Source: ZC4RG19 sp963842395
Lineage (GTDB): Bacteria > Actinomycetota > Acidimicrobiia > Acidimicrobiales > VFJN01
Direction: 5' to 3'
DNA: 64,000 nucleotides
Assembly (NCBI GenBank): GCA_963842395.1
Contig: CAWJGJ010000002.1
Coordinates: 1-64,000 of the forward strand
A program made the translations under genes and the position numbers. Positions 1 through 10,187 of the stretch are shown one piece after another; position 1 is the first letter of the stretch; the number at the start of each line of letters is the position of its first letter. The notes beneath the pieces are model-generated. The model was given only the letters and a program-made list of their open reading frames with translations. It was not told the origin of the DNA and did not search any database.

Positions 1-75
1 GACCCTGATGCGTCTGTACAGTGCGAGGACAGTTCCCGTGCATGGGCGGGTCAGTCACCGCGAGGGGGGTCAACC

Positions 76-1757
76 GTGACGACGACCGACGAGATCACGT
101 TTCCCGGGCCGGACGAGATCGAGGGTTTCTGGAACCTGGACAAGATGCACGCGCCCCGGCCGGTGACCCCGCTGTCGTTCGATCTGGTGGTACGCACGCT
201 GGCCGAGGGGTTCACCAAGGCGCAGGCCGAGTACGACTGCCCGATCATGGTCAGCACCAAGGAGGTCAACCACTACTTCTACGTCGCGTTCCACCCGATT
301 CCCGACGAGGCCGAGATCGCGGACCGGATGACCCGCTACCACGCCAAGCTCGCCGAGATGGTGCCCGGCGTCGGCAAGACGTGGGACGAGGTGTGGAAGC
401 CGGCGGTGATCGCCAGCAACGTTCCGCTCAAGACCGCCGACTGGTCGGCGCTGAGCGACGGCGAGCTGGTCGCCAAGCTCGACGAGCTCACCGACCAGAT
501 GCGGCACCAGTGGTGGATCCACGGCCACATCAACTTCGTGCTGCTGTCCAGCAGCGCGTTCTGCGACCTCTACGACGCGGCCATGCGGCCGGACGACCCC
601 ACCGAGTCGTACCAGACGCTCCACGGCTTCCCGACCACCTCCGTCGACGCCAGCCGCGGGCTGTGGGCCCTCAGCCGCACGGTTCTCGCCAGCCCGGCGC
701 TCACGGAGCTCTTCCAGAGCACCGAGCCCGAGAACCTGCCCGCGGCGCTCGACGCCGGCGAGGAGGGTCGGGCGTTCCGGCAGCAGTTCGACGACTTCCT
801 GTTCGAGTACGGCTGGCGCCACGACGCCGTCTACGACCTCGCCGACGTGCCCTGGCGGGAGAACCCGGCGATCCCGCTGGCCAGCATCGCCAAGATGATG
901 GAGCTCGACGAGAGCGACGACCCCGAGGTCGTCTACCGGCAGAAGGTCGCCCGGCGCGAGGAGCTGCTCGCCGCGGCCCGCGCCCGGCTGGCCGACGAGC
1001 CCGAGACGCTCGCCAGCTTCGACGAGCTCTACAAGCCGGCGCGCTACAGCTTCCCGCTCACCGAGGACCACGCCTTCTACATCGATCAGCTCTTCATCAG
1101 CGTGTTCCGCCGGTTCTGCCTCGCCGTCGGCGAGCGGCTCGTGGCCAAGGGCGTCGTGGACGAGCCCGACGACGTCTTCTTCCTCTACCGCGACGAGGTC
1201 GTCGCCACGGTCACCGAGGGCGGCGATCAGCGGGCCACGGTCGCCGACCGGCGGGCGAGCATGGACCGGGCGGCCCATGCCGACGCGCCCACGGCGCTCG
1301 GCACCCCGCCCCGCCCCCCGACGCCCCGGACCCGTTCATGGACGCGCTCGTCTCCCGGCTGCTCGGCTTCGGCCCGCCCAGGGAGAACCTCGATCCGGGC
1401 GCCCTCATGGGCGTGGCCGGGTCACCCGGCGCCTACACCGGGACGGCCAGGGTGGTGCGATCGCTGAACGAGGCGACCGACCTCGAGGACGGCGAGGTCA
1501 TGGTGTGCGAGATGACGCTGCCGCCCTGGGTCCCGGTGTTCTCGGTGGCCGGCGCCATCGTCGCCGACGTCGGCGGCGTGCTCTGCCACACGGCGATCGT
1601 GGCGCGCGAGTTCGGCGTTCCCGCCGTGGTCGGCACCGAGGTCGGCACGACCGCCATCCAGACGGGCCAGACCATCACCGTCGACGGCACCAAGGGGCTC
1701 GTGTACCTCGACGGCCGGAGCGCGACCGAGGCGGCCACGGCCCAGACCGCCTGGTAG
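76..1757 (+). CDS. PEP-utilising swivelling-domain protein, frameshifted
   Basis: The GTG start follows a GAGGGGG ribosome site. The first ~410 residues read in one frame and the C-terminal ~150 in another. The switch falls at a C-rich run around 1303-1319, where one extra C would restore a protein of about 560 residues. The C-terminus is a phosphohistidine swivelling domain: a GG..CHTAIVARE core followed by FGVPAVVGT, with the candidate phospho-His near 1587, as in PEP synthase and pyruvate phosphate dikinase. The N-terminal part has no ATP-grasp motif that I recognise, so phosphoryl transfer would need a partner. A winged-helix gene of a type I associate with such proteins sits at 12393. 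The frameshift may be a sequencing error or real decay. Substrate unknown. Confidence 0.75.
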
Positions 1758-1777
1758 CCGCCGCCCCCGCCGGGGCC

Positions 1778-2932
1778 CTAGCCCCAGAGCTGCTTGCTGG
1801 CCCGGGCCGCGCCCTCGGCCAGCGCCCGGAACTTGGGCCAGACGACCGTCGGGTGCACCTCGGGGACATAGGTCGCCCGCGACGAGAAGCCGCAGTCGGA
1901 GCCGGCGATGACGTTCTCGCGACCTACCAACCCCGCGTACTTCATGATGTAGTCGGCAACGAGGTCGGGGTGCTCGACGTAGTTGGTGGCGTGCCCGATC
2001 AGGCCGGGGATGAGGAGCTTGCCGTCCGGCAGCTTCACGTCCTCCCAGATGCGCCACTCGTGGTAGTGGCGGGGGTTGGCCACCTCGAAGCTGTGGGCCC
2101 CGGCGTTGATCGCCAGCATGAACGGCACGACCTCGATGAGCGGGATGTCGTTCATCCGGGGGCCGTGGTTCAGGCCGTAGCACGTGTGGTGGCGAATCTG
2201 GTCCGTCGGGATGTCCCGCAGGGCATGGTTGAGCGCTTCGACGTGGATCCAGGCCATCCGCTTGCGCTCGTCCTGCTCCATGGACGGATCGCCCAGCATG
2301 TCGATCAGGAACGGGTCGTCGATCTGGAGGACGAACCCGGCCGCGACGATGGCCAGGTACTCCTCCCGCATCGCCTCCGCGACGGCCGCCAAGTACTCCT
2401 CGTGGCTGGCGTAGTACTCGTTGCGCCCGAACCCGCTCGGCCCGGTCGAGGGCATGAACACGTCGGCCACGTCGAAGGGTGCGACGGCCGCGCGGAGGTT
2501 GTCGATGTCGGTCTGCAGCAACTCGCGGCCGACGTAGCTGATCGGTCCCCGGCAGAGGATGCGGCGCAGCGGGGTGACGGTGGACGAGTACTTCTTGAAG
2601 TACTGCTCGTAGTACTCGGGGAAGTCGTCGACCTCCTTCTGCCACGACGGCGCCATGCGGGTCGTGTCCATGTCGGGCTCGAAGCCGCCCAGGCGGTCCT
2701 TGACGTAGCCGAGGAAGCTGACCTTGCTCATCTCGCCGTCGGTCACGATGTCGATGCCGTTCTCGACCTGCTGCCGCACCCGATCGCCGACGGCGTCGCG
2801 CACCTGTCGGTCGAGCAGCTGGGCGTCGTATGGTCGCCCGTTCTCGCGCTCCCTCATGGTGTCCAGCAGCTCGCCGGGCCGGGCCAGGCTGCCCGCGTGC
2901 GTCGTCAGGATGCGTTCGGTGCTCCGCTTCAT
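1778..2932 (-). CDS. MetE-type cobalamin-independent methyltransferase family protein
   Basis: 384 residues, about the size of the single catalytic barrel of cobalamin-independent methionine synthase, so the N-terminal half of full MetE is absent. The zinc ligands of the family are visible: His249-x-Cys251, Glu283 and Cys347 (in GSDCGFSS). The start has TTHAGSLARP, typical of short MetE-like proteins. The ATG is preceded by GGGGGAGAC. Members transfer a methyl or alkyl group to a zinc-bound thiol. Because the gene sits in a catabolic locus beside a second MetE-like gene, a role in demethylating or thiol-conjugating an imported compound is possible but is inference. It could also serve methionine synthesis with a corrinoid or simpler methyl donor. 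Confidence 0.8.
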   Translation of the reverse strand: MKRSTERILTTHAGSLARPGELLDTMRERENGRPYDAQLLDRQVRDAVGDRVRQQVENGIDIVTDGEMSKVSFLGYVKDRLGGFEPDMDTTRMAPSWQKEVDDFPEYYEQYFKKYSSTVTPLRRILCRGPISYVGRELLQTDIDNLRAAVAPFDVADVFMPSTGPSGFGRNEYYASHEEYLAAVAEAMREEYLAIVAAGFVLQIDDPFLIDMLGDPSMEQDERKRMAWIHVEALNHALRDIPTDQIRHHTCYGLNHGPRMNDIPLIEVVPFMLAINAGAHSFEVANPRHYHEWRIWEDVKLPDGKLLIPGLIGHATNYVEHPDLVADYIMKYAGLVGRENVIAGSDCGFSSRATYVPEVHPTVVWPKFRALAEGAARASKQLWG

Positions 2933-3033
2933 CGGGTCTCCCCCGCTTCGTCAGGCGTGATTTGCGACCCTAACCCTGGCCTCCGGATCGGAGCCCCGGG
3001 CGCCGGGTGCCGCGATGGTCGCGGTCGTCGCGG

Positions 3034-5088
3034 CTACCGACCCTTGGCACACGTGATGTACGTCCAGCACGCCTGGAACTTGGGCCGCCCGTGGAACAGC
3101 ACGTCCATGGCATGGCGGATGAGCGTCAGGCGGTCGCTGACGGCCTCGGGCGACGGCGCGGCGCCGTCGATCTTCTCGGTGCCGCCGACCCAGCCGAGCA
3201 CGGCGTCGTGATAGGTGCGGAGCAGCTCGTACCACTCGTCGACCCGCGCCTCGATGCTCGCCTCGCGCACCGACTCGACCTTGAGGCCGGCCAGCTCCAG
3301 GGTCTCGATGTAGAAGTCCAGGGGCCGGGGCTGGAGGAACACGCGGTCGCGGTAGGCCGCGTGCGCCGCCATGCGCTCCTCGTCGTCCAGATCGGCCCGG
3401 TAGGCCCCGTACGCCGGGTCGTTGCGGACCAGGCCCTCGGCCAGGTCGCCGACGACCCCCACGGTCTCGTCGATGATCCACTCGTTGCGGCGGGCGCGCG
3501 GGTTGCGGATGTTGCCCGAGTTGATCAGCACGTAGCCGCCGGGGCGCAGGGCCTGCAGCCACGATGCGGCGGTGTCGGCCAGGTCCGGGTAGAGGTGGAT
3601 CGCGTTGGTCGACACGATCGCGTCGACTCCCCGCTCGGCCAGCTCGGGACCGAGCACCTCGTGGAGCCGCTCGAGCCGTCGCTCCGGCTTCAGGAAGCGG
3701 AGCACCCGCAGCCCGACGTCGGGGTCGTCACGGAACTTCTCCATGGCCACACGCAGGAACTTCGGTGAGCTGTCGACGATCACCGCACCGGCGCGGGTGT
3801 CGAACATGCGCAGCTTGAGCCGATCCAGCAGGATGCCGGTCCCGCCCGAGTAGTCGACCAGGATGTCGCCGTCGTCGAGGAGGTGGGACAGCTCCTCGAC
3901 CGTGGGGTCCAGGTTGGTGTACCAGCCGTGGTGGTCGAGGCTGTCGTACGCCTCACCGAAGGCATCCACCGGCTGGCGGGCCCAGTCGTCGTCGGGCAGG
4001 CGCTGCCAGCCGGCCGGCCAGGCGAAGCCCGGGCGCGCCGGGGTCGCCGATCGGATCGGGGAGGTCACGGCCCGATGCTGCTCGATCAGGGCCGCCACGT
4101 CGCCGGGACGGTGGCGGGCCCAGCCGCAGGCGGTGGCCACCCCGAAGTCGTGGACGAAGCGCTGCGCGGCGACGATCCGGGCCCGGGCCCCGAGCTCGCC
4201 GTCGGACGGATCCAGCAGGCCCAGGTACAGCCGCGTCTCGGGGTGGAGCCTCAGCGTGGCCAGCGTCTCGAAGAAGGGCAGGTCGACGGCGTGGCACTGC
4301 ACCGGCAGATGGACCCAGTCGAGCGACCGGCCGAGGCTGAGCGACAGGGCGTTGGCCATGTCCACGAGGGGCTGGGCCCGGTAGGGCCGGTCGCGATGGT
4401 GGCTCTCGTGGCCGTGGCAGAAGTGATAGCCGAGCCGGACCCCGGCGGGCACGCTGCGACCGAGCCGGACCAGGCGCTCGACGATGCCGGCCCGGGGGTC
4501 GTCGAACCAGGTCGGCATGACCCCGTCGAGCATGGCGAACTCGAAGTTCGTGTCCCACTGGATCGCGAGCTGGTCATGCGGGATGCGCTCGAAGATGCCG
4601 GCGAGCTCATTGACCATCCGCTCCTCGTAGAGCGGTTCGACGCCGGCCTGGTCCTCCGGGGCGACGAACGCGGCGATGGGGGCCAGCGGCGTGGGCAGGG
4701 AGACCTGGAACCGGCAGTCCGCAGGGATGTGCCCGTCGCGCTTGCGGCGGGCGAACGCCTGGTACGACGAGATCGCCGCCTCGGCGTAGCCCAGGTCGTC
4801 GAAGCGGAGCGTGTCCAGCGACTCGCCGTCGCGGACCCGCAGGCGGGGCAGGGAACGATGGACCTGGTCGCCCGGGGGGCACACCTCGAACTCGGGGCGG
4901 GAGCTCAGCACGGGGTACTGCCACACGATCCAGTCGGACCGCGGGCCCGTCTCCCCGTCGGGGAGCTGAGTGAGCCGGTCGCCGAGCTCCGCCGCCATCA
5001 CCTGGAACACCTCTTCGGCGCTGCGCAACGGCACGCTGCCGACGAGCAGCACCCCGCCCGTCGCCGGACCGCGGCTGGCCTCGAGCAT
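3034..5088 (-). CDS. MetE-like domain fused to SAM-dependent methyltransferase
   Basis: 684 residues from an ATG with a strong AGAGGGGG site; a longer reading to 5145 lacks one. Residues ~10-345 form a MetE/UROD-like barrel with candidate zinc ligands His222-x-Cys224 and Cys321. Residues ~385-684 form a class I methyltransferase with motif I DYSGGTG at 412-418 and an acidic VIVDSS strand end. The two domains lie in one uninterrupted frame with uniform codon usage, so the fusion is not an assembly artefact. One domain could accept a methyl or thiol group that the other supplies or removes. It lies downstream of the divergent promoter region shared with the importer and just upstream of the stand-alone MetE-like gene. 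I do not know a characterised example. Confidence 0.78.
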   Translation of the reverse strand: MLEASRGPATGGVLLVGSVPLRSAEEVFQVMAAELGDRLTQLPDGETGPRSDWIVWQYPVLSSRPEFEVCPPGDQVHRSLPRLRVRDGESLDTLRFDDLGYAEAAISSYQAFARRKRDGHIPADCRFQVSLPTPLAPIAAFVAPEDQAGVEPLYEERMVNELAGIFERIPHDQLAIQWDTNFEFAMLDGVMPTWFDDPRAGIVERLVRLGRSVPAGVRLGYHFCHGHESHHRDRPYRAQPLVDMANALSLSLGRSLDWVHLPVQCHAVDLPFFETLATLRLHPETRLYLGLLDPSDGELGARARIVAAQRFVHDFGVATACGWARHRPGDVAALIEQHRAVTSPIRSATPARPGFAWPAGWQRLPDDDWARQPVDAFGEAYDSLDHHGWYTNLDPTVEELSHLLDDGDILVDYSGGTGILLDRLKLRMFDTRAGAVIVDSSPKFLRVAMEKFRDDPDVGLRVLRFLKPERRLERLHEVLGPELAERGVDAIVSTNAIHLYPDLADTAASWLQALRPGGYVLINSGNIRNPRARRNEWIIDETVGVVGDLAEGLVRNDPAYGAYRADLDDEERMAAHAAYRDRVFLQPRPLDFYIETLELAGLKVESVREASIEARVDEWYELLRTYHDAVLGWVGGTEKIDGAAPSPEAVSDRLTLIRHAMDVLFHGRPKFQACWTYITCAKGR

Positions 5089-5316
5089 GGGAGCCCCCTC
5101 TGTCCGAGTCAGCCCCAGTATCCGGGCGCCCGTCCCGCCCACCAAGGGCGGCGTTCGCCGGGCGCGAACGCGGGTGTAGCCACGCCGCCCAATCTCAGGG
5201 ATGCTGATACCCTGCGCCTGCCGCGCCCGCGGTCGGGGCAGCGAAGTAGCTAGTGCAGAGGTGCGAGGCGCCGTGCGCCGGGCGCACCGTGGCCTTTGAC
5301 CGGCCGGGGGGAAACC
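5089..5316. promoter_or_regulatory. Divergent intergenic region between methyltransferase and importer operons
   Basis: This 228-base gap separates two divergently transcribed units: the MetE-like genes on the minus strand and the ABC importer on the plus strand. It must hold both promoters. It contains a GC-rich inverted segment near 5264-5290 (GGCGCCGTGCGCC). I could not assign clear -35/-10 boxes. The shared region suggests co-regulation, perhaps by the MarR protein encoded at 11906. Confidence 0.4.
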
Positions 5317-6666
5317 ATGAAACGGTCACTGTTGGGCCTCATCGCAGTGGGCGTCCTGCTGCTCGCGTCGTGCGGGGACGACGACGACGGCGGGGAGGCC
5401 GCATCGCCGGACGAGACGCTGGCTCCGGACGAGACGGTGGCTCCGGTCACCGGGGGTGGCAACAACATCCAGGCGTCCGGGGAGTGCGGAGCCGGGACGG
5501 GCGAGGAGGCGACCGGGGAGCCGATCAAGATCGGCGGCATGGCCACGAACATCCCCGGCGTCGACTTCACCTGGATCACGGAGATGACCGGCGCGTACTT
5601 CGAGTGCGTCAACGACAACGGCGGCATCAACGGCCGCCCGATCGACTACATCGCCGAGGAGGAGCAGGTCGATCCGCAGCAGATCGCGTCGCTGGCGGTG
5701 AAGCTCGTCGAGCAGGACCAGGTGGTGGGCATCGTCGGAAGCACGAGCCTCATCGAGTGCAGCGTCAACGACGACTACTACGGCGAGCAGGGCTACCACC
5801 TGATCGTCGCCGGCGTCGCCCAGGACTGCTTCACCAGCCCGAACTTCTCGGCCGTCAACATGGGGCCCTACTACTCGAGCCTGGGTGGGGCGCAGGCCGC
5901 GCTCCGGGCCGGTGCGGAGGGGAAGATGGTCGTCGTCTCCCCCAACCAGCCGGGCTTCGACGTGATCAACAGCGGCGTCGTCGAGTTCGCCGAGGAGAAC
6001 GACATGGAGGGCGTGAGCATCCTCGAGGAAGTCCCGATCAACGACCCGGCAGGGCTCGCCCAGCGCCTGGTCGCCGAGGCCGGCGACGGCGGCGGGGTGG
6101 TGCTCGACTTCACCGGGCCCACGGTGCTCCCGCTCCTGCAGGCGATCGAGCAGCAGGGCCTGATCGACGCGGTGGTCTGGGCCAGCTCCACACCGCCGAA
6201 CGATCCCTCGCTCGCGGCCGAGCTCAGCGACGCCTGGAACGGCAAGTTCCTCATCAACGCCGAGTTCAACGTGCTCGACTCGGGCGAGCCCGACCAGGAG
6301 CACATGAACGAGGTGCTGGAGCAGTACGCACCGGACGTCCCGCTCTCGAGCTTCGCCCAGATGGGCTACCTCGCCGGGCGGATCGCCACCGACGCGATGC
6401 TCTCGATCGACGGCGAGATCACCAAGGAGAGCGTCAACGAAGCGTTCCTGGGCGTCACGAACTTCGTGAGCGACATCCTCTGCGCGCCGTGGTACTACGA
6501 CAGCACCGTCGGGTCGAACGTCTCCAACAACGTCGACCTCACCGTGGCGCCCGAGGACGGCAACATGGTCCAGGTCGAGGACTGCTTCAAGATCACGGAC
6601 CTGCCCGGCAACCCGCTCGACGAGATCCGCGCGGCCGAGGAGGAGGACGGCCTGAACACCGGCTGA
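5317..6666 (+). CDS. Branched-chain-type ABC transporter substrate-binding lipoprotein
   Basis: 449 residues. The ATG at 5317 follows GGGGGGA; the in-frame TTG at 5296 has no such site. A short basic stretch and hydrophobic helix end in a lipobox LLASC, so Cys15 should be lipidated, followed by an Asp-rich linker. The mature part (IKIGGMATNIPGVDF..., FECVNDNGGINGRPIDY) is a type I periplasmic-binding fold of the Leu/Ile/Val, urea and aromatic-acid binding family. It captures a small molecule outside the cell and delivers it to the permeases at 6733 and 7608. Aromatic catabolic genes downstream suggest an aromatic or related ligand, but the ligand cannot be read from sequence. Confidence 0.9.
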   Translation: MKRSLLGLIAVGVLLLASCGDDDDGGEAASPDETLAPDETVAPVTGGGNNIQASGECGAGTGEEATGEPIKIGGMATNIPGVDFTWITEMTGAYFECVNDNGGINGRPIDYIAEEEQVDPQQIASLAVKLVEQDQVVGIVGSTSLIECSVNDDYYGEQGYHLIVAGVAQDCFTSPNFSAVNMGPYYSSLGGAQAALRAGAEGKMVVVSPNQPGFDVINSGVVEFAEENDMEGVSILEEVPINDPAGLAQRLVAEAGDGGGVVLDFTGPTVLPLLQAIEQQGLIDAVVWASSTPPNDPSLAAELSDAWNGKFLINAEFNVLDSGEPDQEHMNEVLEQYAPDVPLSSFAQMGYLAGRIATDAMLSIDGEITKESVNEAFLGVTNFVSDILCAPWYYDSTVGSNVSNNVDLTVAPEDGNMVQVEDCFKITDLPGNPLDEIRAAEEEDGLNTG

Positions 6667-6732
6667 GACGCCACCCACGACAGGGCAGAGACGTCGCGTC
6701 GACAAGGGAGACCAGGGTGCCGGGAGCTGCCC

Positions 6733-7611
6733 ATGCCTGACCTCAAGCCGTTCCTCGTGCTGGGCTTCGCGCTCGGCGGGGTGTTCGCGATGTCGGGTGT
6801 GGGCCTCGTCGTCCTCTACCGGGCAACCGGCGTGCTGAACCTCGCCTACGGGGCCATCGGGGCCACGGGCGCCCTGATCACCTGGTCCCTGCTCGACGCG
6901 GGCTGGGCGCCGGACTGGGTCGCCTACCTGGCCTGCATCGCCTTCGGCGGGGCGGCGACCCTGGTCTACGGCGTGCTGTTCGGCCCGCCGTTCTCGGCCC
7001 GCGACCCGCTGGTCAAGGCGACGGCGACGCTGGGGCTCCTGCTGATCCTGCTCGGCACGATGCAATGGGTGTGGGGCCGCGACCCGCACGGGATCACCCT
7101 GCCGACGTCCCGCTGGAACTACGAGGTCTTCGACGCCCGGGTGAGCGGCACCCAGATCATCGGGGTGGTGTTCGCCATCGTCGTGACGACCGGCACCGCC
7201 GTGTTCCTGCGGGTCACGAAGGTCGGGACGGCGATGCGGGCGCTGGCCGACGATCGCGAGATCACCGCCACGCTCGGCGTGCCCGTGCGTCGGGTCGAGG
7301 CGGCGGCCTGGCTCGGCTCGGGGCTCGTGTGCGGCGGGGCGGGGCTGCTGCTGTCGAACCTGGTCGGGCTCGACATCGTCGGTCTGACCTTCCTCGTGAT
7401 CCCGGCCCTGGCCGCCGCGCTGATCGGCCAGCTCCATTCCCTGTGGGTGACGCTGGCCGCCGGCTTCCTCATCGGCATCGTGCAGTCGGGCCTGACCGCG
7501 TTCTCGGAGGTCGCGGAGTACCGCACGCTGACGCCGTTCGTGCTCGCGATCGTGGCTCTCCTCTGGTTCGCGACGAGGCGAGGGCAGACACCGGCGCGGT
7601 CGTCGCGGTGA
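6733..7611 (+). CDS. Branched-chain-type ABC transporter permease (LivH family)
   Basis: 292 residues, an integral membrane protein with about eight hydrophobic segments. The N-terminus (ALGGVFAMSGVGLVVLYRAT, then LNLAYGAIG) is typical of LivH-type permeases. It starts 66 bases after the binding protein. Its TGA stop overlaps the GTG start of the second permease, which implies translational coupling. It should form a heterodimeric channel with the product of 7608 and be powered by the ATPases at 8747 and 9460. Confidence 0.9.
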   Translation: MPDLKPFLVLGFALGGVFAMSGVGLVVLYRATGVLNLAYGAIGATGALITWSLLDAGWAPDWVAYLACIAFGGAATLVYGVLFGPPFSARDPLVKATATLGLLLILLGTMQWVWGRDPHGITLPTSRWNYEVFDARVSGTQIIGVVFAIVVTTGTAVFLRVTKVGTAMRALADDREITATLGVPVRRVEAAAWLGSGLVCGGAGLLLSNLVGLDIVGLTFLVIPALAAALIGQLHSLWVTLAAGFLIGIVQSGLTAFSEVAEYRTLTPFVLAIVALLWFATRRGQTPARSSR

Positions 7612-8750
7612 GCGAGCACGAGGTGCGGGCGAGCCATGACGAGCGCGCGCGGCTCGCCGCGACGCCGCGCTCGAGCACGCTCACGGGCGAGGAGGCGGTC
7701 TCGCCCGACGCGATCCGCGGGCTCCGACCGCGGCGCGATCCGGTGCGACTGCTCGTCGGCTCGGCGGCGCTCGCCTTCGTCGCGTTCGGGCTGCCGGGGA
7801 TGCTCGACCGGTTCTGGCTGCAGATCGTGACCTCGGTCGTGATCTACAGCATCGTGACCCTGGGCCTCGGACTGCTGATCGGGCGGGCCGGCATGGTGTC
7901 GCTCTGCCAGTTCCTGCTGCTGGCCATCGGCGCCTGGGTCGCGTTGCGGCTCGACTACGCCACCTCCCTGCCGTTCCCCCTTCTCGTCCTGAGCGCCGGC
8001 GTCGTCACCGGGGTGGTTGGCGCGCTGATCGGGCTTCCGGCGCTCCGGCTCTCGGGCCTGTACCTGGCGCTGATCACGCTGATGGCGGCGGGCGCCATCA
8101 CGGTCGTGCTGCGGATCGCCCAGTTCCCCAACGGTGGCGGTGGCTTCTTCGGCAACTCGGCGGCCGGCGGCGCGTCGTCACGCCTGCCCCGGCCGGCGAT
8201 CGCCACCGGAGACACCGCGTACTTCCGCTACTGCGTCGCCGGGGCCGCGCTCATGTTCCTGGTGGCGCTGTGGCACGTCCGGGGCAAACCCGGACGGGCC
8301 TGGGCCGCTCTGCGCCAGAGCCAGGCGACCGCGGTCGCCGCCGGCGTCAACGTCACGCTCTACCGGCTGTGGGCGTTCGCGCTGGCGTCGTTCATGGCGG
8401 GCGTGGCCGGCGGCCTGCTCGCTGCGGCCAGCGGAGGCGTCAACATCAACCAGTTCCCGGTCCAGAACTCGATCCTGCTGTTGGCGGTGGTGCTGATGGG
8501 TGGCGTCTACAGCCTCGGGGGCGCCGTCGTCGCCGCCCTGCTGCTGCGGCTCCTCCCCGCGCTGCTGGACGACTGGGGGGTCTCGACCGAGCTGCTCACC
8601 ATCCTGTTCGGCGTCGGCATCCTGCAGGTGCTGCTCACCGCACCCGGCGGCCTCGTCGACCAGGTGCCGAAGGATCTCGCCAACCTCGGTCGCGGGCTGC
8701 GCAGGCTGCTCGGGCCCCGGCGGGCCGGCGACGAGGCACCACCGTCATGA
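7608..8750 (+). CDS. Branched-chain-type ABC transporter permease (LivM family)
   Basis: 380 residues from the GTG that overlaps the previous stop as GTGA. An unusually polar N-terminal extension of about 45 residues precedes the first membrane segment. The body has the LivM pattern (GLGLLIGRAGMVSLCQ, GLPALRLSGLYLALITL, LRQSQATAVAAGVNV) and about eight to ten membrane spans. The stop overlaps the ATG of the next gene. It is the partner permease of the importer and should have the same substrate as the lipoprotein at 5317. Confidence 0.9.
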   Translation: MSEHEVRASHDERARLAATPRSSTLTGEEAVSPDAIRGLRPRRDPVRLLVGSAALAFVAFGLPGMLDRFWLQIVTSVVIYSIVTLGLGLLIGRAGMVSLCQFLLLAIGAWVALRLDYATSLPFPLLVLSAGVVTGVVGALIGLPALRLSGLYLALITLMAAGAITVVLRIAQFPNGGGGFFGNSAAGGASSRLPRPAIATGDTAYFRYCVAGAALMFLVALWHVRGKPGRAWAALRQSQATAVAAGVNVTLYRLWAFALASFMAGVAGGLLAAASGGVNINQFPVQNSILLLAVVLMGGVYSLGGAVVAALLLRLLPALLDDWGVSTELLTILFGVGILQVLLTAPGGLVDQVPKDLANLGRGLRRLLGPRRAGDEAPPS

Positions 8751-9459
8751 TCGAGGTCGACGGCCTGACCGTCCGGTTCGGCGGCGTCGTGCCGATCGAC
8801 GACATGACGCTGACGATGTCCGGAGGGACGTGCGGCCTGATCGGCCCCAACGGCGCCGGCAAGACCACGTTCTTCAACGTGCTCAGCGGCTTCGTCAAGC
8901 CGGTCGCCGGTGCGGTGCACGCGTTCGGCGACGACCTGCTGGCCCTCGCCGACTACCGGAGGGCCCGCTGGGGGCTCCGCCGGACCTTCCAGACCGAGCA
9001 GGCGATCGCCGATCTCTCGGTGTTCGACAACGTGCTGCTGGTGCGCGAGAACACGGCAGGCGGGCGGGCGACGCAGCGCCGGGACGTGACGGACGCCGTG
9101 GCCTTCGTCGGGCTCGAGCCCGAGGCGAACCTGCTGGTCCGCACGCTCGGCGCCGCCCAACGCCGGCTCGTCGAGGTGGCGCGGGCCGTCGTCGGCAGCC
9201 CGCGCCTGGTGCTGCTGGACGAGCCGGCCGCCGGCCTCCCCGACGACGAGACCGAGCATCTGGGCCAGCTGATCCGGCGCATCCCCGAGGAGTTCGAGGC
9301 GTTGGTGGTCCTCGTCGATCACGACATGAGCCTGGTGTCGGCGTGCTGCACGACCACCGCCGTGCTCGACTTCGGCAAGCTGATCGCCTCGGGCACCACC
9401 GCCGACGTCCTGCGCGACGAGCATGTCATCCGCGCCTACCTCGGCACCGAGGAGGAGCT

Positions 9460-9463
<4 letters not shown>
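8747..9463 (+). CDS. ABC transporter ATP-binding protein (LivG family)
   Basis: 238 residues; ATGA overlap with the permease. Walker A is GPNGAGKTT at 33-41 and Walker B LVLLDE near 154-159, with the H-loop in VLVDHDMSLV. The signature motif is atypical: LGAAQ at 134-138 replaces the usual LSxGQ and is followed by RRLVEVARA. The Ser and central Gly of the signature contact ATP bound in the opposite subunit, so one of the two ATP sites may be weakened, with the second ATPase (9460) supplying the intact signature. It drives import of the substrate captured by the lipoprotein at 5317. Confidence 0.88.
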
Positions 9464-10185
<722 letters not shown>

Positions 10186-10187
10186 CG

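Noticed and set aside
1778..2932. Full methionine synthase MetE
   Set aside because: Only the catalytic-barrel length (384 aa) is present and the N-terminal MetE domain is absent; the locus is catabolic rather than biosynthetic.
5326..7437. A 703-residue open frame on the minus strand opposite the importer genes
   Set aside because: It is antisense to two clear ABC transporter genes. Its composition (Arg/His/Asp/Gly with no motifs) is that of a mirror frame in GC-rich coding DNA.
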